From Eudorina sp. 2006-703-Eu-15 (taxonomy: Eukaryota; Chlorophyta; Chlorophyceae; Chlamydomonadales; Volvocaceae), in contig BDSI01000120.1 in NCBI GenBank assembly GCA_003117195.1, positions 217,766-281,765 on the forward strand: a DNA stretch of 64,000 bases. Direction: 5' to 3'. The notes under the pieces are model-generated. The model saw nothing but the letters and a program-made list of their open reading frames with translations. It did no database searches and was not told the origin of the DNA. Below are positions 11,850 through 21,347 of the stretch, piece by piece. Numbering within the stretch: position 1 is the first letter of the stretch; the number at the start of each line of letters is the position of its first letter. The position numbers were made by a program, and so were the translations under genes.

Positions 11850-13135
11850 TTCGTGGCATCATCTGGCAGAGAGGAAGTCACGGAAATGATGGTGAGGCGC
11901 ATGGGATGGAGGCTGCAAAACGGCCTCAAGGTGGCACTCCACGAGTACATCGTGCGGTATGGCACGACACTGCAGCTGCACAGCCTAGGGGAGGCGAGGC
12001 GTGAGGCGCACACACGCTTTGTTTGCGAAGCGCTTGGGGTAGAGGATACTGCGCCAAAAGTGTCGAGGATGGTTTCCAAGGTAATAGAGAACATGCAGCG
12101 GATGTGGACGGAGGCCAAGTGGGAAAACTCCAATAAGGAGGCGTATTGGCGACTGGCGGTTGATGGCATCCCGATGCTCGGTAACTCCCACATGAGAGGG
12201 GCGGCGGTGGCCCCTTGTGGATGCGGGACGTACCCCGGCGCCGGGGCGATACGGCCAACACCCAGGCAACACCATTTTTGGGGCTGTGGGGTGGCACAGG
12301 CGGTGGTCGCGCAGATCAAGGCACGGCTAGGGGTGAGCCTTCAAAGGCAGCAGGTGTGGCTTGCAACGCCCCCCGTGGGTGTGCAACAGTGTGTCTGGGA
12401 CGTTGTCGTCTTGGCGGCAACCAGTGCCATGGAAACGGGCCGGCGAGCCCTGAGGGCCGACAGGTCCAGGAACGCGGGCGGGATCCCTCGGCCATTGGGG
12501 GTCGCCGAAGGGCTAGCCGCCCGGCGGGCAGTGGCCGACTCTACGACTTCGCTGAGCTGGAAGTCCCAGTGAAAGGGTGGTCAGCGGTGGGGGCTACACA
12601 CCCCATCCTGAAAGTGCAGGACGGTCGTCTTGTGTGCCGTGGCCCGGTTCCGTCAGGCCAGGATTCTTAAGCCCTGTAGGTATTCTGTCGTAATAGACCG
12701 CGGGCGGACATGGCACTGACGCCCAGTGGAGCTATCGCTAGGTGAGGGCGGTTTTTTTCGGCCCGGTGGGACCGTACGGGCAGGCCCCTGATGGTGACTC
12801 GCGAGCCCCCATGCCCCTCCAAGACTACGGGCCACCGCTGAAGAAGTGACCCCGCCTTGGTGGGGGGGGGTTCGCTAATAGGGGCGCCCTGGTGGCTAAC
12901 TCCCCCTGAGCGGGCTTTATCCCTTGCCTTGGTTGGTTCTCAGGAACGGGGTGGTTCCCTGGTAGTGTGGACCCGGGGAGTGTTTTTCGGTGCACTTGGG
13001 GAGCCTGTCCGGAGCGCCATGGTGGCTTTAGTTCGTTTAGGCAGTGTATGGTGAGGAAGCCTCGGCTGTCGCCGGGGCTGTCACCGATGACCCGCGGGGT
13101 CCGCTGTAACATCATAATAATTATAATAATCTTAT
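11850..13135 (+). mobile_element. 5'-truncated L1-like LINE, divergent copy
   Basis: The open frame 11853-12572 encodes the C-terminal end of a LINE protein: RRMGWRLQNGLKV, KEAYWRLAVDGIPMLGNSH, then a zinc-binding CGCG..HHFWGC motif and VWLATPPVGVQQCVWDVVVL. The homologous C-terminus (FAELEVPVKGW..THPILKVQDG) continues in another frame to 12670, so one frameshift lies near 12450-12500. The 3' UTR runs to about 13111 and ends GACCCGCGGGGTCCGCTGTAAC, followed by an ATA/ATAATA microsatellite-like tail. RT and endonuclease are missing, the usual result of incomplete target-primed reverse transcription. The copies at 34, 36 and 61 kb are a different subfamily. Confidence 0.75.
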
Positions 13136-13167
13136 CGTATATATTCGTTCCTCCCACAGCCAATGAG

Positions 13168-13224
13168 GTGTGGGTCGTTGTGTTTGCTCACCCGGTGTGG
13201 GTCGTTGTGTTTGCTCACCCGGTG
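13168..13224. repeat. 27-bp tandem duplication
   Basis: Two exact copies of a 27-bp unit beginning GTGTGGGTCGTTGTGTTTGC (13168-13194, 13195-13221), plus the start of a third. Confidence 0.85.
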
Positions 13225-13691
13225 TGGAAGCACGCACTTCGGAATTCCACGTCTCGCATCTGGACAGGCAGCAGCCGCAGCACTGCCCCCCTGGAGGGCC
13301 CATCCAGGCGTACCCCGCCGAACCCACCATCGCCAATGGTCCTGAAAATTCATGGATGGCCTACTACTGCATAATTTATGACATCCTCATGAAGGCACGG
13401 CCAAAGACTCAGTCCTACTTCACAGGGCACCACCAGCATCCGTGCCCTGAAGGTCGATGAAGCCGAATAAGTCCGATTCATACGGTTGCCACTTCTCGTT
13501 GCTTGTTTTTCCGTTACTACAGGTCCATCAACAGCAGCCTATCTTGCTGTAGACGACTCCGCCTCGTTCTATAGTTAAGCAGGTAATGTGAGCGCATGCT
13601 TAATACACGACACGTGTTCTTTGAGGTATCTGTCAAGGGTTTAGTGCAAATCGTGTGCGTGCTGGGGAACCGTCCCTTACCATGCTGTATC

Positions 13692-13696
13692 GCTGC
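13692..13696. repeat. Target-site duplication of the TRIM (left)
   Basis: GCTGC, repeated at 14220-14224 on the other side of the element. Confidence 0.9.
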
Positions 13697-14219
13697 TGTA
13701 ACGATGCGAGGCCCAACTGAGCATCCCGGGTTACGCCTTTGCAACAGTACGACAGGGACCCTATAGGGCCCTGGCTTTGTTACAATGGTATCGAGACGGG
13801 GCCGTACGCACCTTGTCACTGGCAAGGTCGGCGGTTCGATCCTAGCTAAGTACCAGGCGGGTGTAAAGAGTAAATCTGTGCGAGTCACGGGTTGGAGGTC
13901 TCTGTGCTCAGTCAATGGTCGATGCGACGTCTGAAAAGCGTCCAAAGGGGTAATACATTCCTCGCCCGGTGCCTAAGTGCAGCGGTTACCTAGGTAAGTT
14001 GGGGCCTAGGGAGGTGACACTGCAAAGCGGTGGATATAGAGCCAGCGAAGCCTGGACCCGTTGTGAGGTGCCTAGCAAGCAAGTTCCACACTTCCCATAC
14101 TTCGGGACGAAGTATCCTAAGGAGGGGAGAATGTAACGATGCGAGGCCCAACTGAGCATCCCGGGTTACGCCTTTGCAACAGTACGACAGGGACCCTATA
14201 GGGCCCTGGCTTTGTTACA
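13697..14219 (+). mobile_element. TRIM (miniature LTR retrotransposon), complete
   Basis: Two identical 88-bp direct repeats (13697-13784 and 14132-14219) begin TGTAACGATG and end TTTGTTACA, with the canonical TG..CA ends. They flank 347 bp of non-coding DNA. Directly inside the left LTR is TGGTATCGAGAC, a primer-binding site of the initiator-tRNA-Met type (TGGTATCAGAGC is the usual form). Directly before the right LTR is a polypurine tract AAGGAGGGGAGAA (14119-14131). A 5-bp target duplication GCTGC lies on both sides (13692-13696, 14220-14224). Identical LTRs point to a recent insertion. The element encodes nothing and needs proteins from an autonomous LTR element. Confidence 0.93.
13788..13860 (+). 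other. tRNA-like stretch inside the TRIM
   Basis: CCTTG and CAAGG form a 5-bp stem around a 7-base loop, and GGCGGTTCGATCC resembles a Pol III B box. The phrase GTCGGCGGTTCGA recurs in the SINE head near 48328. The T stem pairs poorly, so this is not called a tRNA gene. It may be a relic that supplied the primer-binding region or chance similarity. Confidence 0.35.
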
Positions 14220-14469
14220 GCTGCGGTCGGGCTGCAGATATCATGCGACAGATCGTAGTGCCCGAACCAATGCTGTTTGCGGAGCTAATGTAGCTCCCGG
14301 TTCGTTATAACATCCTAAAGCAAATAATTGAAGCAACGAAGCTCAGTTGCGTACGCTGTTTTGCGTGCCGAGTTATTAGTTGATGCCTCCCGATGCCTCG
14401 CCCATCCCGAATAGAACGGGTGGGGGACCTCAATGCTGCAGGGTCAACCGTTTTTGGTAAAAAAGAACT

Positions 14470-14785
14470 TCTGGATCAGTTTGCCGCACGACTGTGATGA
14501 GATCGACAAGCGTGTTGATTGGTTGCTTTCTAAGCCACTCCTGGAAGGGTCAATTTGTGAGCAAGCAGTTGATGAGTGGTTGGGAACATGTATGCCTTGA
14601 GGTTTCGCCAGAGGGTTTCCTTCGGATGGTGAGCAGCCGGGAATCCAGATGACGAAGTGCTAGTACTGGATGGGTATGTGATGGTAATCTCACCGGGCGG
14701 AGCAGTTACAGTCTCAACTCTCTCGATAGATAATTTTGAATGGGGCGCACAGGAGGGCCTCATTGAATCTATCAAACGCACATCT
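14470..14785 (+). pseudogene. LLSKPL-family fragment, second copy
   Basis: Plus-strand translation gives LPHDCDEIDKRVDWLLSKPL, a stop after GTCMP, then FPSDGEQPGIQMTK with another stop. A second frame reads DDEVLVLDGYVMVISPGG. The blocks match the minus-strand fragment at 5.8-6.17 kb. It is followed at once by an (AAATAC)n-type tail, as if it were the 3' part of a retrotransposed unit. The family is unknown to me. Confidence 0.45.
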
Positions 14786-14799
14786 CTCTTTGGCGGACA

Positions 14800-14875
14800 A
14801 ATACAAATACAAATACAAATAAATAAATACACAAATACAAATAAATACAAATACAAATACACACACGCAAATAAG
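14800..14875. repeat. (AAATAC)n / AAATA simple repeat
   Basis: Runs of ACAAAT and AAATAA at the end of the preceding fragment. It may be the tail of a non-LTR insertion. Confidence 0.75.
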
Positions 14876-15011
14876 AAGTTGTACAAGAAAGTTACGATAA
14901 AGTGGACGAGACGCACGACACTGGACGAATAGAGATGGGAGCATTGGTGTGTGGTGAATGATTGAGATGGCAATGATTCGTCGGTATACAGAATTTGAAA
15001 TCTTTTGAAGC

Positions 15012-15897
15012 ATGGCCGCCGAACAGGCAGGTTCGCTTCGATTGCTGTTTGGAGCTGATGTCGCCGAGCTGACAGGGGAGCAACCTGGGGTGCTGGTAGT
15101 TCGCATCCTCACTGCCAGCGATGCCGACGAGAAAGGCTGGATGACATTCCAGACGAAGACGTGCGATGACTACCTATTCAATGTGAGTTCGTTGGGACAT
15201 GGGGCAGGCGACCGCAAGTGCGCATGCTGTTGATCAATGCTAGCACTGCGGCCTCATAGAATACTTTTTGGTATGTGAAGGACTGATTGATCGCAGCTGT
15301 GCGCGGCGTTTGTAACGGTCGTGTAGAATGATGGAAAGCACCGCTCATGAAACCGCGCCGCATAATACAGTCACAGCAATGGTTGTATGATCGCGTTGTT
15401 GCGACTGTCTTTCAGGTACATGTGCAGAACGGCGAAGAGGCGCCGTTCGTTGCCGACGCAATCCGCGGGAGGTACCTGCAGATCAACAGTTTGTCGTGGT
15501 GAAGGTCCTGAAGCACAGCGAGGTGGTTGCGAGTGCTCCGACGGCTGCTGTCTTGGATATGACAGTACCGATCACGCCCTTGCCTGACATCGCGCCTAAC
15601 CACTGCTACAACGTCATTGGGTACCTTGAGAGTGGCGGACTGGTTGGCAAGGAGAAGGCGTCGTGGGCCGGTCGACTGGTTACGGCTTTCGAGACTGTTG
15701 AAGTTTTCCTTTCGCCGTCGACCGTCTCCGCCTGCACCGACGTCGGCAAACCTCTCCCGAGGGCCGGCAACCTTGTCGTGTTAATCGGCTTTCGGTGCGA
15801 CGCAGCATATTACCAGGACAACTTCTTCCGGCGTGTCCGCGCTGTTACGGGCTCCGACTGGTTCGACTCCGCGACCGCGCCGAAGCCGCTTGTAGGG
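15012..15897 (+). CDS. Unrecognised spliced gene (at least 2 exons)
   Basis: Exon 1 (15012-15182) starts MAAEQAGSLRLLFGADVAEL and ends at a consensus GTGAGT donor. Exon 2 starts after TTTCAG at 15416 (VHVQNGEEAPFVADAI) and runs to a GTAAGA donor at 15898. Within exon 2 the frame changes near 15485. The first part reads ..GRYLQIN and the rest QFVVVKVLKHSEVV through GSDWFDSATAPKPLVG, so there is either a one-base deletion or a sequencing error. A possible third exon after 16018 would be proline-rich (PAPPSPPPPYAPP). I do not recognise the family. Compact beta-rich segments suggest an OB-fold-like DNA-binding protein, but that is only a guess. Confidence 0.45.
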
Positions 15898-15984
15898 GTA
15901 AGATGGGTGCAAACTAGTCACACTTTGTCGTCGTTTCCGGTATTACATTGTGTACACTTGTCTTTGTTATGAAAATCACACCTA

Positions 15985-16560
15985 CTAACTTTTGGAATGC
16001 CCGTAACCGACCCGCAGGTCCGTCCATCGCACTACAAGGACACTGCCGCCATCGCCAGTTGAACCGCCACCGCGGCCGACTGTAGCTGGAGGTTCAGCAC
16101 CTGCCCCGCCGTCACCTCCACCACCGTACGCCCCGCCTGTAATAACGGCGGGGGTAACCGCGGCGGCAGCTGCGCCGTTGCCGGCGACGGCATCACCGTG
16201 ATGGCTCGGAGCGATGACGACACGCTGTTGTTGCCCACTTTGTTGCTGCAACTCTTGTTGTAACCGGAAAGCGTTTTGAAGTTGTTGTTGATGCTGGGCT
16301 TGCTGTAGTTGGTGTAACTGAAGGTGCTGCTGTAATGCAGCTTGCTGAACCAGCTGCTGCTGGGCCGCATGCCGCTGTTGAAGGTGCTGAACTGCGAGTA
16401 AGTGCTGGACGGCTCCCAGAGCCGACAAGTTTCCGCTGTTGGATACATTACTATTGGATTGCACGTTGCCAATCGTGGGCATGCCCACACGGCCTTGTGC
16501 GTTTGAGGGACCGGCTGCCGCAGGATCACCTGCCGGAACCGGGAAAAAATTGCCTCGGCA
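15985..16560 (-). CDS. Glutamine-rich open frame, possible exon
   Basis: On the minus strand a frame from about 16560 to 15985 reads GNFFPVPAGDPAAAG, then a long Q/H/L-rich segment (AAQQQLVQQAALQQHLQLHQ and similar) and a G/A-rich tail. Such low-complexity segments are common in volvocine regulatory proteins. It overlaps, antisense, the possible last exon of the gene at 15012. Only one of the two readings need be real. No domain is visible. Confidence 0.3.
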   Translation of the reverse strand, partial: CRGNFFPVPAGDPAAAGPSNAQGRVGMPTIGNVQSNSNVSNSGNLSALGAVQHLLAVQHLQQRHAAQQQLVQQAALQQHLQLHQLQQAQHQQQLQNAFRLQQELQQQSGQQQRVVIAPSHHGDAVAGNGAAAAAVTPAVITGGAYGGGGDGGAGAEPPATVGRGGGSTGDGGSVLVVRWTDLRVGYGHSKS

Positions 16561-16879
16561 AGGAGGCCTTGGAAGCCGTGAACATGGCCGCTAGGGCCGT
16601 TCCGTTGTTCCGCGATTGTAACTAGTTTAGATGTTCCAAATACGTCGGGCGCAAACAAAGACAACAAATGCGCGTATTTGACGTTCTGCCAACGTCACCG
16701 TTGTTCACCTATTGCATATCGGCAGCTTGTCACAATACCTTAATCCACAACTAATGACAAGTTCACATTGCTGTTGCGGCATTTGCTCGTCCATAAGGCC
16801 CACGAAAAAGGTAAAAGCGAACACGACAAAGTGTTACTCGTACTTTTTGCCTACCTTCACCACTGACATACACAAACAG

Positions 16880-16903
16880 GTCAGGTGACGTGGTTAGGCG
16901 GCT
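16880..16903 (+). repeat. SINE-like repeat, left part (interrupted)
   Basis: AGGTGACGTGGTTAGGCGGCT matches the head of the repeat at 46114-46165 (CCAGGTGACACTACCGCGGT TAGGCGG). It continues at 21005 after the Ty3 element, sharing the 5-bp target duplication CGGCT. Confidence 0.6.
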
Positions 16904-17221
16904 TGTTGTATACTGCGTACAACAAATCCTGCCTGTAGTGCACGTGCACGTACTAAGTCCTACACGGTAGGCGGGGCCCCACGTGGGAGCTTGGTGACCC
17001 TGGGTCACTGGTAGCGGAACGACGTGTTCCAGGACGACGAGTCCACATATCGGTTGAGAATATAAGAACGTCTTATATTCCATTGCCTCGATGGCCTACC
17101 ACGCGGTAGTTCAGGTTCACGTACGGAACCTTATCCGGACGACTTTAAGCAGTCGCGCCGACTCTCAACCGTTAGTTCTTACTACCACCAAGTATGGACT
17201 TTTCTGATTAAATATACAACA
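16904..17221 (+). repeat. 5' LTR of the Ty3-type element
   Basis: 318 bp with TGTTGTATA/TATACAACA inverted ends. It contains the imperfect palindrome AATATAAGAACGTCTTATATT.. near 17058, which could include the transcription start region. Confidence 0.9.
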
Positions 17222-17999
17222 ACAGGTATCGAGACGTAACGTTCTTGGAAGCCTGTAACGTACGTCTTCCTTCTGCCATCAGTTTGACAACTCGCCACCG
17301 CCGGTTTGAGCTCGCGTGGCTTGTCGAACCTTGTCTTTCTGGTAAGCAGTAGGGTTCCGAATTCACCCTTTGCTTCCTGGCAATCACGCCGCGCCGCTGG
17401 TGCCGCCATTAAATTTATGGAAACGGGTTTGTGGTCGCGCGTCGCTTTCCAGCGCCGCTACATCCGGCTTCCCTTTAAGTAGAGAACATGTTCGCATTTT
17501 CTCTCCTTAATCCAAATTGCGGGGTAAGGTCGTCTTGCTCGGCACTCCTGATTTTCGCACGAACGAATGGTGTAGTCGCAAGTGAAAGCGTTGATTGGCG
17601 CCTTCGCTGGCACCTTTCCTCATTTATTCGCGATAAGCGCTTGCTTGTGGGATGCTCTGCCAGGCGCACGAGCACCTGTCACGTTGCTTGCCTACATAGC
17701 ATGTTGGGCTAACGTTGCCCATGCATCACTTCGTTTATGCGACGCTACGTCGTACTTTTACCTTCGCGAGACTAACTGTTCGGGCTTGTGTCCTGCGCGT
17801 GCAGTTCCTTGCGCCGATCCGTCGATGAGTCTCCAGGGTCTGTTCGCTCTGGCCGACGTGATCCGTTGCAGTCCTCCTCAGTGACAATCGACTCATGGAG
17901 GCACGTGCCTTCCCTCGTTGCCGTCGTGGCGTCGCCTATTTATTGCTGCGGTAAGCTTCGAGGTTTTGGGTCCGACCACGCTCAAGGTCGCCGTTCAAC

Positions 18000-18360
18000 G
18001 GGGCTGAGCTGCTTAAGCTGACCGTACCTACGCCGAAACTGCACATAGACGATAGGACAGTCTTGAAGACGCTCCCTACGACCGTGCGCGCGTTCGTGCG
18101 TGACGTAGTGAATGTCTTCTCTATCGTTTCCTGGGGACAAAACGATGCCGCTTGCTGCCTGTTCTTGTCGCAAGCGCTGTCCGGGCAAGCTAAAACGTGG
18201 TACGATACCTGGTCCTTAACAACTAAAACCTTCACGACGCGTGACGTTTTAGTTGGCTTAGTCCAGCGGTTCGCCCCTCAGATCCAGTCGTTTGAAGATG
18301 ATTGGACGTCCTCTCTCTTTCGATGCGTGCTCGCTGCGCGCTGGGTTCGGTGAAGTTTGT
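18000..18360 (+). pseudogene. Gag capsid remnant
   Basis: The frame 18063-18353 reads FLSQALSGQAKTWYDTWSL followed by FTTRDVLVGLVQRFAP, the typical core of Ty3 Gag capsid (hydrophobic block, GxAxxWY, then a basic/aromatic segment). Upstream Gag is broken by stops and the zinc knuckle is not seen. It would form the virus-like particle of the element and is not functional as it stands. Confidence 0.6.
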
Positions 18361-18469
18361 AACCTGTTCGCGCCGCCCAATTCGGCCTTTGCCTCGGCTG
18401 CTCTCGAGGGCCACACCGTGTGGTTCGTACCTCACTCGCACTCGCACCTCCGCGCGTTCCTGAAGCGTT

Positions 18470-19255
18470 ATGTGGTGTGCAAGCAGCAGCGTCCAGACAC
18501 CGCGTTGGCGTTGCTCCTACCTGCCTCGTTGGCAGCTCGTACGTCAGCGCTGCCGTCGGTTTGCGCCAGGTTTGTCGTTGTTCAATACGCTTGATCTCGC
18601 TGGTCAGCCTGTGCCGTTGCCGCCCGCGAGTTCGTCTACGGAGCTGTGGTACGATGCCCCTGCTGCCGTACGGCCGCCGGCCCCTCCGTTTGCCTCGGCC
18701 CTGACCCTGCCTGTCGCTGCCGCGTTGCCTGGGGGTGCGCTGCCCCTGGTCTCATCTCGTGTCGCTGGCCTTACGCTGTCCACCCTTGTCGACACGGGTG
18801 CCAGTCATGACTTCATCAGTGAGTCTGTCGTCAATCTGCTGCGTGTTCCGCTCCGCCCGTGCGCCTGGTCGCGTGTGCACTTGGCTGATGGAGGTTCGCA
18901 GTCGATTCTTGGCCAGGTCACTCTCCGGTTGTCTCTTGGGTCGATGCGTCTGACCGTCACTCCGTTCGTGGTACCTGCCTTCACCGACGCCGCGTCCTAC
19001 ATTCTGGGCTCTGCTACGTTGCTGCAGCATCAGGCCGTCGTGGACTATGGCTCTCGCACGTTGCGGTTTTGCAAGGATGGGGTGTGCTGCCGTGTGCCGC
19101 TTCAGCCCTTGCATGGCGTCGGGCTGGGGGGGGGGAAGAGCAACCGCCGGTCGTCAACTTTGCAGCCGCCGCCATTTGCAATCGTGCTGATCCTGTTCGT
19201 ATTGGCCGCAAAGCTGCGAAGCGTGAGCTCCGTCGTGGCGCTCATGCCCTGTTAG
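18470..19255 (+). pseudogene. Aspartic protease region of the Ty3-type element
   Basis: Open frame with LSTLVDTGASHDFIS (DTGA at 18791-18802) and a downstream ILGSATL segment matching the second half of retropepsins. The frame is lost at a run of ten Gs (19126-19135), after which the RT is read in another frame. This may be an indel in the G run or a frameshift site. The role is Gag-Pol processing. Confidence 0.75.
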
Positions 19256-20163
19256 TTCGTCCGAAGCTGTTGCTGAACGCCGTGGTTCCGCCTGCTTCTG
19301 CTGACCCTGAGGTTGAAGCGCTTTTGGGTGAGTACGCGGACGTCTTTCAGGAGATCCGCCGACTGCCGCCGGTCCGCCCCGTGGATCATACCATTCCGTT
19401 GGTGCCGGGGGCACAGCCGGTGTCTCGCCCTATGTACCGCCTTAGTCCGCTCGAGTTGGATGAGGTTAAGCGTCAGGTGACGGATCTGATTGCTAAGGGA
19501 ATGGTGCGCCCCAGTACATCGCCGTACTCGGCCCCGATCCTCTTCGTCGGTAAGAAGGATGGTGGGTTGCGCATGTGTATCGATTACCGCGGGTTGAATG
19601 CGATCACGGTGAAGAACCGTTACCCTCTCCCACGTGTGGATGATCTGCTGGATAAGCTGCAAGGCGCCGCGTTCTTCAGCTCTATCGACTTACAGCAAGG
19701 GTACAACCAGATTCGGATTGCGGATTCTGATATCCCTAAAACGGCGTTCCGTACACCGTTTGGCCACTTCGAGTACACGGTACTTAGCTTTGGGCTGGTT
19801 AACACGCCTGCGACGTTTCAGGCTGTGATGGATTGCATCTTCCGTCCGTACACTGACCGTGTCGTTCACGGTGCCGAAGCCGTACTGCTTCAACACGGGT
19901 ATCGAGTGCCCTTCTCAGCAACAATAACCGAGTGTGCAGCCCCTGAAGCCCGAGCTCTTCTTGGCGGCGTGCACTCGAGGGGCGTCCTTTTGTGGTTTGA
20001 TCGACTCATTCCGCAAGTTTACGTCAGGAAGTTCCGACGGGAACCGACACCCTGCAGGGGCTGGGTATGTCGTCGTGCTGGTGGTGCCGTACCTCCGCCG
20101 ATTCCTGGTCCTCTCACTACAGGCAGGCCCTGTATGTACTGTATTTCGAACGATCGTTGCTGA
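19200..20163 (+). pseudogene. Reverse transcriptase, C-terminally truncated
   Basis: Ty3-type RT N-terminal half: [76 protein letters not shown] (motif A Asp) and [22 protein letters not shown] (motif B). After FRPYTDR (about 19868) the sequence leaves the RT family before the catalytic YxDD. The remaining 300 bp of open frame is unrelated, so polymerase activity is lost. Confidence 0.85.
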
Positions 20164-20686
20164 GACTCTTAACCGTCGAACTGCTCATGTTCGCACCGTA
20201 CGACCGGTGATTCGGTTTGAGGATGTTGCGTTACATCCTGCCCTGCCCTGTGATAAGCGCCATTGATGTAAAACCTGGTAGCTTTCACATGGTGCGTTGC
20301 AACCTTTTGCGTGATGCCCTTGGTTTGCGTTGTGAAAACGCAGGGGGGTCAATGCAGTATGCGTTTCCGCCCTGGGTAGCTCCCTCGGAAACGGCGCGTG
20401 TGCGCCCTTGGTAACGTACCATGGCTTAGCAGATGACGTGTCTGCGACCTGACAGCGTTGTTGGGGTTTTGGTTGCATTTCCTTCGCCTAAGGACCTTCA
20501 TGATGCCCCTGTGTGGGTTTAATGAAGCGGTGCTCGCGTGTTGCACCACTGACCGCGTTGGTCTCGGCAGTCAGATGGCGTTTCTGTACTGGGACAGCGT
20601 TGTCCAGTTGCACGGCAACTCCGATTCGTTGTTTCGGGCAAAACCTGCTGACGCAGCGGGGACGCTGCGTCCGGAGGGGGGATAGT

Positions 20687-21004
20687 TGTTGTATACTGCG
20701 TACAACAAATCCTGCCTGTAGTGCACGTGCACGTACTAAGTCCTACACGGTAGGCGGGGCCCCACGTGGGAGCTTGGTGACCCTGGGTCACTGGTAGCGG
20801 AACGACGTGTTCCAGGACGACGAGTCCACATATCGGTTGAGAATATAAGAACGTCTTATATTCCATTGCCTCGATGGCCTACCACGCGGTAGTTCAGGTT
20901 CACGTACGGAACCTTATCCGGACGACTTTAAGCAGTCGCGCCGACTCTCAACCGGTAGTTCTTACTACCACCAAGTATGGACTTTTCTGATTAAATATAC
21001 AACA
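20687..21004 (+). repeat. 3' LTR of the Ty3-type element
   Basis: 318 bp, nearly identical to 16904-17221, preceded by the polypurine tract at 20673-20686 and followed by the target duplication CGGCT. Confidence 0.9.
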
Positions 21005-21160
21005 CGGCTAGGCGGTTCCTGGGGGTTCCTGGGTTGGATTCTCAAGTTGACCCCCGATCTTGTACGGGCGCGTGATGTTATGGATAGCTGCTGAAATGTG
21101 GAGTTGAGAATGCAGTTGCTGGTTCGAGATTCGCACGCTAGACTGGTGGCAATAGCTCAA
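21005..21160 (+). repeat. SINE-like repeat, right part
   Basis: Continues the repeat split by the LTR element: GGTT..GATTCTCAAGTTGACCCCCGA, then GTTATGG.TAGC.GC and ATGTGGAGTTGAGA, colinear with 46141-46260. The B-box region is more degenerate here than in the 46-kb copy. Confidence 0.55.
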
Positions 21161-21295
21161 CCCTCCGTCTCTACGGTTGTGCGGATGCATCGATGAGGTG
21201 GTATCCTTGATTGGCAGCACCAATCGCCTTAAACCCCTCTTTCGTATGGCGTACATGCGGTTAAACTTTAAACCATCATTGAATTATGGTTGAAA

Positions 21296-21347
21296 ACTGT
21301 GGATAAACCAGGCGGCTACCTACTGTGGATAAACCAGGCGGCTACCT
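21296..21347. repeat. 26-bp tandem duplication
   Basis: Two exact copies of a 26-bp unit that begins ACTGTGGATAAACCAGGCGG (21296-21321, 21322-21347). Confidence 0.85.

Larger units (their letters stand above)
16904..21004 (+). mobile_element. Ty3-type LTR retrotransposon, young, internally deleted
   Basis: The 318-bp LTRs at 16904-17221 and 20687-21004 begin TGTTGTATA and end TATACAACA. I found one difference between them (ACCGTTAG versus ACCGGTAG). The 5-bp duplication CGGCT lies at 16899-16903 and 21005-21009. A GGTATCGAGAC primer site follows the left LTR (17225-17235), and GGAGGGGGGATAG precedes the right LTR. Gag remnants, a DTGA protease and an RT N-terminal half are readable. The RT stops before the YxDD box near 19868, and RNase H and integrase are absent. 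It is thus a recent but non-autonomous copy. The Ty3 (rather than Ty1) assignment rests on the RT sequence. Confidence 0.93.
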
